The notes under the pieces were generated by a model. The model did not search any database. It had not been told where the DNA came from and saw nothing but the letters and a program-made list of their open reading frames with translations. From IMG/VR virus record IMGVR_UViG_3300009155_000347, positions 1 to 20,066 of that record: a DNA stretch of 20,066 nucleotides; one strand, written 5' to 3'. The stretch's first letter is position 1; every line of letters starts with the position of its first letter. The DNA is from a virus. A program made the position numbers and the translations under genes. Below, one piece after another: positions 14,670-20,066 of this stretch.

Positions 14670-15549
14670 AAACACCTCTCAATTCGTTTATTCTTTGTCT
14701 TAATTTATTAACTTTATTTTCTTGAAGCTGCTTTCCAATATATCTTTCCATATCTATCGCTTGTGCTGCATCAAACATTTTTTTAGGTATTTTTACATTA
14801 CCTAAATTATTACCTACTAATTGACTTAATTCTGATCCTCTTTGTATTTTATCATCCCAATAACCTAACTTCATAGGATCAAATAAATAATATGTATTTC
14901 CTTGTTCGTCTTTTTTGATTTTTGAGTTTTGAAAAGCTTCTTTATAATTTTCTCTAGCACTTAATAAAAATCCATTAGCTAAAGCAAATTCAATCGAAAG
15001 TTTGGGAGAAGATGTACCAAAATGTGAAGCAGCAGCAACAGCTTCGCTTCTACCTACATTTTCAGCGTGTTTCATAAAATCAAATGCAAGAATCTTATAA
15101 AGTGTTTCATCATTTAATATTTCGCCAAGTTTATTGTTAATAAATTTTATTTTTTCTTTTTCAAAATTTGGCTCTTTTTCCTCATGTGATGAATCAAATT
15201 CCTTTGCTGCTCCCACAAACACTCTGCTAACAATTTCTCTTGCATAATCTTCATTAGCACCTTTTGTTACTAACTTGACTATAATTTGTTCTGCTTTATC
15301 AAATATCTGCTGATCAACTTCAATTACTTCTTCGTCTTCTTCTTCTTGTGTATCTTTTAATTCTTCCATTTCTTCAACAGCTTGCTCTGCTTGTGCTGTT
15401 GGCTCTTTTATTAAATATTGAAGACCAGCAGCAGCAAGTCCACCAAGAACACCAAGAGTTATGTTTTTTAACATACCTTCTTGAATAAGATAATTTCTTA
15501 ATTCTTCTCTTATAACTTGTCTTACTTGTGCTTCTGTTAATCTTTTCAT
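14662..15549 (-). CDS. Putative internal head protein with N-terminal targeting helix, 295 aa
   Basis: I do not recognise a named family. The ATG at 15549 is chosen because it forms an ATGA overlap with the preceding stop; the longer frame would need a TTG at 15564. The protein then begins MKRLTEAQVRQVIREELRNY, a short charged helix shared in type with two nearby proteins. IQE (22-24) followed by G fits the T4 prohead-protease rule (I/L)-X-E. A hydrophobic helix follows immediately (about 28-46: NITLGVLGGLAAAGLQYLI). Next comes a very acidic stretch (about 55-78, EEEDEEV), then a mostly helical domain (GANEDYAREIVSRVF, SEAVAAASHFGTSS, IEFALANGFLL). This layout would suit a protein packaged in the prohead and matured by the protease, perhaps then ejected. 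Its position next to protease and scaffold-like genes supports this, but it is inference. Confidence 0.6.
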   Translation of the reverse strand: MKRLTEAQVRQVIREELRNYLIQEGMLKNITLGVLGGLAAAGLQYLIKEPTAQAEQAVEEMEELKDTQEEEDEEVIEVDQQIFDKAEQIIVKLVTKGANEDYAREIVSRVFVGAAKEFDSSHEEKEPNFEKEKIKFINNKLGEILNDETLYKILAFDFMKHAENVGRSEAVAAASHFGTSSPKLSIEFALANGFLLSARENYKEAFQNSKIKKDEQGNTYYLFDPMKLGYWDDKIQRGSELSQLVGNNLGNVKIPKKMFDAAQAIDMERYIGKQLQENKVNKLRQRINELRGVYV

Positions 15550-15968
15550 CTTATTTGTTTCCAACCACCTGTAAGTTTAAGAAGACCACCAATATCAACG
15601 CCGGGATCATGTGGGTCTACACCAGATAAAGGCTCTGCTGCTGAGGGGGTTGAGGATCTGCTTTCGCTTATTTCTCCACCTCTGGCTAAAGGAGTTGTTC
15701 CTTCAAATATATTTATACCACCATAAGATTTTTTGCTAATTTCTTCAAGCATTTTCTTTCTTTCGGATTCTGCTTTTTGTTTAGCAATCATTCTTTCTTG
15801 TTGTAGTTTTGGATCAATAGTAGGTTGTTTACGTTCTACTATTGATGTTGACCCTGCTGTTTGTTTTATTATCTCACTTATTACTGTGGATAATTCCTCT
15901 TGCATCGCTTCTTTTACTAGGGCTTTTACAAGAGGTCTTAAAGTTTTTTTAAGTTCTTCTGCTTTCAT
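15546..15968 (-). CDS. Unrecognised prohead-module protein, 140 aa
   Basis: No family is recognised with confidence. The first 40 residues are an amphipathic helix (MKAEELKKTLRPLVKALVKE, then AMQEELSTVISEI). A charged helix follows (KLQQERMIAKQKAESERKKM). The C-terminal 60 residues are Gly/Pro/Ser-rich and end YGGINIFEGTTPLARGG, then GVDPHDPGVDIGGLLKLTGG and WKQIR. The abrupt change from helix to an ordered-looking Gly-rich tail suggests a bridging or internal virion protein. GGTGA lies 4 nt before the ATG. It overlaps the next gene by ATGA, and follows an 86-nt gap with a hairpin and CTATTTAT. It could be a minor core or scaffold component, as expected between the protease and the capsid genes. 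Confidence 0.6.
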   Translation of the reverse strand: MKAEELKKTLRPLVKALVKEAMQEELSTVISEIIKQTAGSTSIVERKQPTIDPKLQQERMIAKQKAESERKKMLEEISKKSYGGINIFEGTTPLARGGEISESRSSTPSAAEPLSGVDPHDPGVDIGGLLKLTGGWKQIR

Positions 15969-15984
15969 TTTTCACCAATTCATA

Positions 15985-15992
15985 ATAAATAG
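15985..15992 (-). promoter_or_regulatory. CTATTTAT element at the end of a hairpin
   Basis: This is an exact CTATTTAT on the minus strand, 17 nt before the 140-aa gene. Its first base is also the last base of the hairpin described at 15992-16019, so it may be either the U-rich tail of a terminator or a promoter element. Confidence 0.33.
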
Positions 15993-16019
15993 AGGTGATG
16001 TAAGTAAATACACCACCTC
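15992..16019 (-). terminator. Hairpin after the 101-aa prohead gene
   Basis: On the minus strand GAGGTG-G-TGT pairs with ACA-T-CACCTC (one G-T wobble) around an 8-nt loop, followed by TATTTATTATG. The stem is good but the tail is only moderately T-rich. It is probably a leaky terminator or an mRNA-stabilising 3' hairpin. The 86-nt gap holds no further gene. Confidence 0.5.
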
Positions 16020-16054
16020 ATATTCAAAAACCTCAACTAAGGTCTATTTTTATC

Positions 16055-16360
16055 TCACTTTTTTGTAGGCATTTTTGTTGCACCCTTGCCATAAAGGTTG
16101 CCAACATTATTTGCTTTCATAGGTGCGGCAGCGGGGGCTACTGTTTTGCCTCTTTTGCCAACTGGTTTTTCTTTGCCTTTCATAGCGGCTTTTTTGCCCA
16201 TCTCAACTTTCTTTTTGGCTTCTGCAAGTTGTTGCTCAAGTGAAGCTACTTCTTGTTCTTCTGTTGAAAGTTCTGTCTCTGTTTCGTCGCTCATTTCCGA
16301 GACGATTGCTTCAAGTTCTTCTTTGATGATTTGCTTGAGACGTTGTGTTGTAAGTTGCAT
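16055..16360 (-). CDS. Small polyampholyte prohead-core candidate, 101 aa
   Basis: This is a small, highly charged protein. It begins with the helix MQLTTQRLKQIIKEELEAIV, the same type as in two neighbours. Residues 20-55 are strongly acidic and coiled (SDETETELSTEEQEVASLEQ). The second half is basic and Ala/Pro/Lys/Gly-rich (KKAAMKGKEKPVGKRGKTVA, ending KGATKMPTKK). T4 has small acidic prohead-core proteins (gp67, gp68) in the same position next to the protease gene, and this may be an analogue. No sequence match to them is claimed. The ATG has a strong AAAAGGAG site 8 nt upstream and lies 14 nt after the protease gene. IKE (12-14) and VSE (20-22) are possible protease sites. A DNA-binding internal head protein is an alternative, given the basic C-terminus. 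Confidence 0.65.
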   Translation of the reverse strand: MQLTTQRLKQIIKEELEAIVSEMSDETETELSTEEQEVASLEQQLAEAKKKVEMGKKAAMKGKEKPVGKRGKTVAPAAAPMKANNVGNLYGKGATKMPTKK

Positions 16361-16374
16361 TTATAAAACTCCTT

Positions 16375-16968
16375 TTATTTTAAAATATCTTTGATAAGAT
16401 TTGAAACTCTTGCTTGTTTATTTTCGTTTACATTTCCTTTTCTCTCTTGAAACATAAATGCTCCATGAGTTGAAGGCTCCGAAACAATATCAAAACAAAT
16501 TAATTGGAAATCATCTTCTACGATTGTCTCTCCTCTGCTTTCTCTAACAGATCCAGTTCCTCTTGAAGAAATACCAATTTTAACATTAGCGTTAACTAAC
16601 TCTCTTAATACTTGACCAGATGGTGTATTGAGAACTTGAATTTTACCCATTACATCTTTTCCATTCCACCATACTTCTACTACAAGATGTGAAACGTTTT
16701 TAAGATTAATTACTGATAGGTCTGGATGATCCAGTTCTCCAAGTGCTCTTCTTTCTTGAACAAGTTGTTTGTATGTATCCATTTCTCTCGATAAAACAGA
16801 ATGAGGATAAATTCTTCCATTTCCATTTCTCGCATCTGCTCTTTGAATTACACCAGATAACATCATGCCACCATTTTTAATAAAATGTTTATCGGACTCT
16901 GTAAGTATGTCTTCGCAGATCCCATCGGGGCATAGTTCAAAAAATTCTCTTAATAGCGGTTTGGACAT
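16375..16968 (-). CDS. Prohead core protease (gp21-like, serine protease)
   Basis: This is the assembly protease that cleaves scaffold, capsid and internal proteins during head maturation. At 197 residues it is close to T4 gp21 (212). The fold markers are clear: GMMLSGVIQRADARNGNGRI (34-53), YPHSVLSREM (54-63), then GELDHPD (77-83) with the probable catalytic His81. KIGISSRGTGSV (130-141) holds the probable nucleophile Ser135, and ICFDIVSEPS (157-166) a probable Asp160. This His-Ser pair with a 'GISSRG' loop is the pattern of T4-type (S80) and related prohead proteases. AGGAA lies 8-9 nt before the ATG, and the preceding gene ends 16 nt upstream. The last 25 residues are basic and helical and may be removed by self-cleavage. 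Target sites are expected to follow the (I/L)-X-E rule known from T4. Confidence 0.93.
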   Translation of the reverse strand: MSKPLLREFFELCPDGICEDILTESDKHFIKNGGMMLSGVIQRADARNGNGRIYPHSVLSREMDTYKQLVQERRALGELDHPDLSVINLKNVSHLVVEVWWNGKDVMGKIQVLNTPSGQVLRELVNANVKIGISSRGTGSVRESRGETIVEDDFQLICFDIVSEPSTHGAFMFQERKGNVNENKQARVSNLIKDILK

Positions 16969-16984
16969 TTAAATTATTCCTATT

Positions 16985-17404
16985 TTATTCCTCATAACCC
17001 AAATCTCTAGCAAGTTTATCGCTTTTAGCTAGACCTCTTGCTAATCTTTTTTGGTCAGCTTGTGGACTGTTAGCTTGACTTTTATCTTGTTGATTTTGAT
17101 CATTACTATATTCTATTAATTTTCTAAGTTTATCACCAGCTAAAAAATTATATTTATTTAGTTGTTCGTGTGTAGCATTTTTACCATGAATAGCTTGTGC
17201 TATATAATATGGTAATTGTCCCAAATCATAGTGTGCGCCATAGCCGAGGCCATCAGCTCTAAGTTCTTTTCTTGCTCTATTTATAACATCGTTTGGTATA
17301 CCATATGGTGGTGGTCCATTTGGATCTAATTTAATACCTTCAAATAAAATTTGATTTAATTCATTTTTTATTATTGAACGAAGTTGCGACTCAGTTATTC
17401 TCAT
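16985..17404 (-). CDS. Unrecognised prohead-module protein with targeting-type helix, 139 aa
   Basis: No named family is recognised. The protein starts MRITESQLRSIIKNELNQIL, the clearest example in this window of the shared N-terminal helix. LFE (20-22) followed by G fits the T4 prohead-protease rule. The rest is soluble: a Pro-rich turn (KLDPNGPPPYGIPNDVINRA), a compact Gly/Tyr-rich part (GLGYGAHYDLGQLPYYIAQA) and a Gln/Asn/Lys-rich tail. Cleavage would release a body of about 117 residues. The gene lies 16 nt upstream of the protease gene, and its ribosome-binding site AAGGAA is 8 nt before the ATG. An internal head protein or minor core protein is the most economical reading. The function is unknown. 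Confidence 0.65.
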   Translation of the reverse strand: MRITESQLRSIIKNELNQILFEGIKLDPNGPPPYGIPNDVINRARKELRADGLGYGAHYDLGQLPYYIAQAIHGKNATHEQLNKYNFLAGDKLRKLIEYSNDQNQQDKSQANSPQADQKRLARGLAKSDKLARDLGYEE

Positions 17405-17419
17405 TTTAATAATTCCTTT

Positions 17420-17521
17420 TTAATTAGATTTACGGTCAAACCGCTTTCCTCGGCAACACAGACGAACTGGTTGTAGAGCCCATTTACGGGTCCAAAAGCC
17501 TTGTGTTAAGTTAGTTTTCAT
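17420..17521 (-). CDS. Small basic ORF, 33 aa
   Basis: This ORF fills most of the 146-nt gap between two clear genes. It starts at an ATG at 17521 preceded by GGAG seven nt upstream, and ends in TAA at 17420-17422. The product begins MKTNLTQGFWTRKWALQPVR and ends LCCRGKRFDRKSN. It has two adjacent cysteines, two tryptophans and a net positive charge. The segment is visibly richer in G and C than its neighbours. The good ribosome-binding site, the exact fit into the gap and the distance to the next gene (16 nt) favour a real gene. No family is recognised. An untranslated RNA or leader role cannot be excluded. Confidence 0.55.
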   Translation of the reverse strand: MKTNLTQGFWTRKWALQPVRLCCRGKRFDRKSN

Positions 17522-17550
17522 AATATCTCCGACTATTTTAATTAGTTTGT

Positions 17551-17862
17551 TTATTTGTTATCTTGCTTGTTGATATTGAAATTAATTCCAAAATCCGTAA
17601 ATAATGAACAAAGAACATATGAAGTCCCCGATGAAAGACAAGCCAACATAAACATATCGATTATGTTGATTGATATACTAAATAGATCAGAAGCATTTAA
17701 TAATAAAGCAATTATATATCCAATATGAAATCCCATACACATAGGACATTTGAATAGTTCTCCCAATAATCCTTGTTTTGGTCTTATACAATTAAATATA
17801 GAACCATAAACAAGGATATTGGTTAAACCATAGCAAATTAGTATGAAGTATGGGAGGAACAT
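17551..17862 (-). CDS. Small membrane protein with CPMCMGF motif, 103 aa
   Basis: This is an inner-membrane protein candidate with about three hydrophobic segments: residues 2-25 (FLPYFILICYGLTNILVYGS), 46-58 (HIGYIIALLLNAS) and 60-90 (about ISINIIDMFMLACLSSGTSY). Between the first two lies FKCPMCMGFHIGY (38-50), a C-x-x-C-x-G-F-x-x-G motif. Small membrane proteins with this kind of 'CP.C.GFW.G' motif (DUF1360-like) occur in bacteria and phages; the assignment is tentative because it is made from memory. The start overlaps the preceding stop by one base (TAATG), so translation is coupled to the 191-aa gene. Its presence among head genes is unusual. A role at the host membrane during head assembly is possible, because T4 proheads assemble on the membrane, but nothing in the sequence proves this. 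Confidence 0.7.
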   Translation of the reverse strand: MFLPYFILICYGLTNILVYGSIFNCIRPKQGLLGELFKCPMCMGFHIGYIIALLLNASDLFSISINIIDMFMLACLSSGTSYVLCSLFTDFGINFNINKQDNK

Positions 17863-18437
17863 TATTTCTTCTCTTTACGCTCTCCAAGATAAGCGATATT
17901 GTAATGTTTGTTAATAGAGTAAGCAGCAGTTCCAATAGAACCTTGACGGGGCTTCTGTGGCACTTCTCCAAGTTCAGTTGAATCTTGATCGCTTGGGTCA
18001 GTAAGATAATCGTCTTGCATTTTTCTCATAGCCTTCTCGTATTCAAATGAAGGTCTTTCTTTATCCATAAACAAAGCAGTTGTAAATATTATTACTTCTA
18101 TTGGATCTACTTTCTCTTGTGTTTGAGGAATAGAAGCTTCCATAGAAGCATAAATGTTTCCAGCTTGAATTGTTGATGGGTCTATTACTCCACGCTTGTA
18201 AAGAAAGTCAAAGTATTTATTTTGAGTATAATATACTTTATCATCCATCGCAATAGTGGATAGGGCTAAGATCTTATTTTTTGATGGGGATAATATAATA
18301 TCAATATAAGGATGATCTTGGATTATATAATTACCATCTAAGGTTTTTCTTATATCAAGACGAACTTTAGTTTTTGGGATTTCTGGTTCGCCAATCCCTT
18401 CCATACTGTCGTCTTTAACTTTAATCTTTATCGACAT
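17862..18437 (-). CDS. Unrecognised protein between portal and prohead genes, 191 aa
   Basis: No family is recognised. This is a soluble mixed alpha/beta protein. Residues 22-60 (KTKVRLDIRKTLDGNYIIQD then HPYIDIILSPSKNKILALS) look like a small beta domain. FDFLYKRGVIDPSTIQAGNI (76-95) and ASMEASIPQ follow. The C-terminal third is charged and low in structure (KAMRKMQDDYLTDPSDQDST) and ends with a basic tail (YLGERKEKK). The start and stop both overlap their neighbours by one base (TAATG), with AAGGAA upstream of the ATG, so it belongs to one translationally coupled unit with the 267-aa and membrane-protein genes. Its position suggests a virion-assembly role. Confidence 0.6.
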   Translation of the reverse strand: MSIKIKVKDDSMEGIGEPEIPKTKVRLDIRKTLDGNYIIQDHPYIDIILSPSKNKILALSTIAMDDKVYYTQNKYFDFLYKRGVIDPSTIQAGNIYASMEASIPQTQEKVDPIEVIIFTTALFMDKERPSFEYEKAMRKMQDDYLTDPSDQDSTELGEVPQKPRQGSIGTAAYSINKHYNIAYLGERKEKK

Positions 18438-19240
18438 TAAACAAGTTCCTTAACTAACTGTTGTAATTTCAATACTTTCTCAACCATAGCTGGAGTTACT
18501 TGTGTTGTTTTAAAAGCTTCAAGAATATTTAGTAATCCTTCTTTTTCTTTACTCTCCGTGATTTGTTTAGATAATAAAACTACTTGTCTTATTCTTCCAA
18601 TCTCTTCGTTAAGATACATTTTAAAATCAATATCGTCATTTGAATAAGAAGCGATGTATTTGGTAAGAAGTTCTTTTTGTTCTTCCATCAAAGAGGTTCC
18701 ATACTTGTCGTTGAATTTCTTTACGAATTCTTTATAAACAAGGCTATCAATTGGTTTAAGGTTATTTTGTGCGTTGTCTTCTGTAGATAATCTATCAATC
18801 AAATATTGTTCTAAAATAACTCTTGTCTTCATAGGAATTTCATTATCAAAGATTTGAGCTATTGTTGCTAGGTCTTTGTAGTTAGACATAAAGTTTGTAA
18901 AGACAGAAGGATTTACTTTTTTATTTACATCATTTATAATTCTGGTTTGTTGATTGAAAATATCTTGAGGCATAAAAGTAGCATACATTCTTTTTGCTTC
19001 ATTCAACATTCTATTGGCTGTATCTTTATTAAGACCTCTTGTTTCATAAAGAGATTTATAAACATCTAATTCTTTTGATAGTATTGAACCTTTTTTAAAG
19101 TGTTCTTTAATAACAGACATAATAATTTGTTTTGTTTTCTCATCTTTATTTACAATTGCCTTAGTTAATTCTTTTGTTAATGACTCAAAAAGAAAAGCTG
19201 TATTTCTTTTCTTATTGTGTTTGAGTTTAAGTTTTTCCAT
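18437..19240 (-). CDS. Helical protein following the portal gene, 267 aa
   Basis: This is an all-helical, charged protein without cysteines or membrane segments. It begins MEKLKLKHNKKRNTAFLFES then LTKELTKAIVNKD. I recall similar N-termini ('KLK.....NT..LFE.LT..') in uncharacterised proteins of marine T4-like phages, usually near the portal, but I cannot name a function. Regularly spaced helices continue to the end (ILSKELDVYKSLYETRGLNK, DTANRMLNEAKRMYATF, and a final MVEKVLKLQQLVKELV). The ATG lies inside the last codons of the portal gene (14-nt overlap), with GGAG ten nt upstream, so the two are coupled. A head-assembly chaperone or core component is possible but unproven. Confidence 0.6.
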   Translation of the reverse strand: MEKLKLKHNKKRNTAFLFESLTKELTKAIVNKDEKTKQIIMSVIKEHFKKGSILSKELDVYKSLYETRGLNKDTANRMLNEAKRMYATFMPQDIFNQQTRIINDVNKKVNPSVFTNFMSNYKDLATIAQIFDNEIPMKTRVILEQYLIDRLSTEDNAQNNLKPIDSLVYKEFVKKFNDKYGTSLMEEQKELLTKYIASYSNDDIDFKMYLNEEIGRIRQVVLLSKQITESKEKEGLLNILEAFKTTQVTPAMVEKVLKLQQLVKELV

Positions 19241-20066
19241 TCTTTTTTGTCTCCAAGCTTTCTAAAAGAACTCTAGTTTCTTTTTCTATTGTAAATAGTT
19301 CGTATTCTTCGTCTCTGTGTTTTTCTTGTGAAGTTTCGCTAATACCTGCTGCATTTGCTAAAGATTTAATATCTTGGAACCCTGGAAAAATATTCTTTAC
19401 ACTTGGACTAGCTGTAAAACCTCCACCAGAAGCTTTAAATCCTCTGGCTCTTGCTCCTACATCTCTTTTGTCACCGCCTCTATTAGAAACTGGTCCATAC
19501 CACTTTCCTTTTGAAGCTGGTGTAGTAGTCATTACTTTTCCAGCACTATCTCTTCTTTTACCGGGGGGTGCTGCTAATAATGTGCTTCCTCCCTCGTCTC
19601 CCGCTGCTGGTGGAGCTTCTGGGGCTTCTGGTGCGCCTCCACCACCTTCTGGTCCTCCTCCACCTTCTGGAGCTTCTGGTGGGCCTCCTTCTGGTCCTAC
19701 GTCTGGTGGGGTTTCTTCTGGTCCTCCTCCACCTAAACCTCCAAGGCCACCTCCACCGCCTCCTCCTCCACCGTCTTGTGGTTGAGCACCAGCAGCTTCA
19801 AGTGTAGCGTTGAATTTACGATCATAGAATTGTTCTCTTTGAATACGGAGGAATTCTTCATCGGAGATACCAAAGATATTATGAGCAATCCAACGTTTAG
19901 AGAAATACCCTTCAGTAGCAGAACCAGCAACATCAAATTTAGTTTTCCAGTGTTCAAGTTCTTGTAGGGCTGCAATCTTATAAGGATTGTTAAGAGAAAG
20001 TTTAAATGAAATTAAATCTGATCCTCTGTATCCAAGTGTAAACAAATGGACTATACCAATCTTTTC
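19227..20066 (-). CDS. Portal protein (gp20-like), N-terminal part outside window
   Basis: This is the portal vertex protein through which DNA is packaged and the tail attaches. Only the C-terminal 279 codons are present; the frame is open to the window edge, so no start is assigned. The visible N-terminal part (KIGIVHLFTLGYRGSDL, then FKLSLNNPYKIAALQELEHW) matches the gp20 pattern of '..DL..F.L.L.NP......E' in the wing region. EGYFSKRWIAHNIFGISDEE and an F-YDRKFNATLEAAG helix follow. Then comes a 65-residue linker of Gly, Pro, Glu and Ala, after which a basic, Gly-rich part and a final helix (RDEEYELFTIEKETRVLLES) close the protein. The extended C-terminus is not in T4 gp20. The stop overlaps the next gene by 14 nt. 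Confidence 0.85.
   Translation of the reverse strand, partial: EKIGIVHLFTLGYRGSDLISFKLSLNNPYKIAALQELEHWKTKFDVAGSATEGYFSKRWIAHNIFGISDEEFLRIQREQFYDRKFNATLEAAGAQPQDGGGGGGGGGLGGLGGGGPEETPPDVGPEGGPPEAPEGGGGPEGGGGAPEAPEAPPAAGDEGGSTLLAAPPGKRRDSAGKVMTTTPASKGKWYGPVSNRGGDKRDVGARARGFKASGGGFTASPSVKNIFPGFQDIKSLANAAGISETSQEKHRDEEYELFTIEKETRVLLESLETKKNGKT
19584..19778 (-). repeat. Gly/Pro/Glu low-complexity segment in portal gene
   Basis: This codes a nine-glycine run followed by repeated GGP, PEAP and GGGGPEGGGG units, in a GC-rich patch unlike the rest of the AT-rich window. The repeats are short and imperfect at the DNA level (CTCCACC- and CTTCTGG-type units on the plus strand). Such tracts vary by slippage. 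Confidence 0.85.

Noticed and set aside
16098-16394. Plus-strand frame with a hydrophobic, signal-peptide-like look
   Set aside because: It lies opposite the charged 101-aa gene; Lys/Glu-rich codons read backwards give Phe/Leu/Ser-rich peptides. The minus-strand gene has a strong ribosome-binding site.
19568-19807. Leucine-rich plus-strand frame opposite the portal linker
   Set aside because: Its repetitive Leu content is simply the reverse reading of the Gly/Pro-coding GC-rich repeats; the portal frame explains the sequence.

Overview
The window is a block of virion (structural) genes from a tailed phage with a contractile tail, built on the T4-type plan. All genes lie on the minus strand, so transcription runs from high to low coordinates. 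The hallmark genes are a portal (gp20-like), a prohead protease (gp21-like), a scaffold (gp22-like), a major capsid protein (gp23-like), a neck protein (gp13-like), a tail terminator/sheath stabiliser (gp15-like) and a tail sheath (gp18-like). The AT-rich sequence, a phage-encoded ribosomal protein bS21 and the fibre vocabulary (TG.LT, ASGST and YNSGSGVF-type repeats) suggest a phage of aquatic bacteria. The host cannot be named from this sequence. No tRNA, integrase, transposase or CRISPR array was seen.

Layout in transcription order. (1) 20066-17422 holds the 3' part of the portal gene, two tightly coupled unrecognised genes, a small CxxC membrane protein and a 33-codon ORF. (2) 17404-13951 is the prohead module: a small protein, the prohead protease, a small polyampholyte, two more proteins with internal-head-protein features, bS21 and a small virion protein. 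Several of these proteins start with a similar short helix that resembles a capsid-targeting sequence. (3) 13949-7264 is an accessory block of seven fibre or adhesin-like genes. Five share a related C-terminal beta domain, one is a stand-alone PA14/GLEYA-type domain, and one fuses a gp14-like neck domain to a fibre domain. (4) 7050-1 holds scaffold, major capsid, gp13-like, gp15-like and the start of the sheath gene, which runs off the window at base 1.

Regulation: strong intrinsic terminators follow the capsid gene and two fibre genes, and another hairpin with a T-run sits just upstream of the 430-aa fibre gene. Three of the terminators are followed, 17-18 nt later, by the octamer CTATTTAT or CTATTTAA. 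The same octamer recurs in other intergenic gaps, which suggests a phage-specific late promoter or RNA signal. The prohead genes are tightly packed with ATGA and TAATG overlaps, so they are probably translated as coupled polycistrons. The main departure from the T4 order is the roughly 9 kb of extra genes between the protease and the scaffold/capsid pair.
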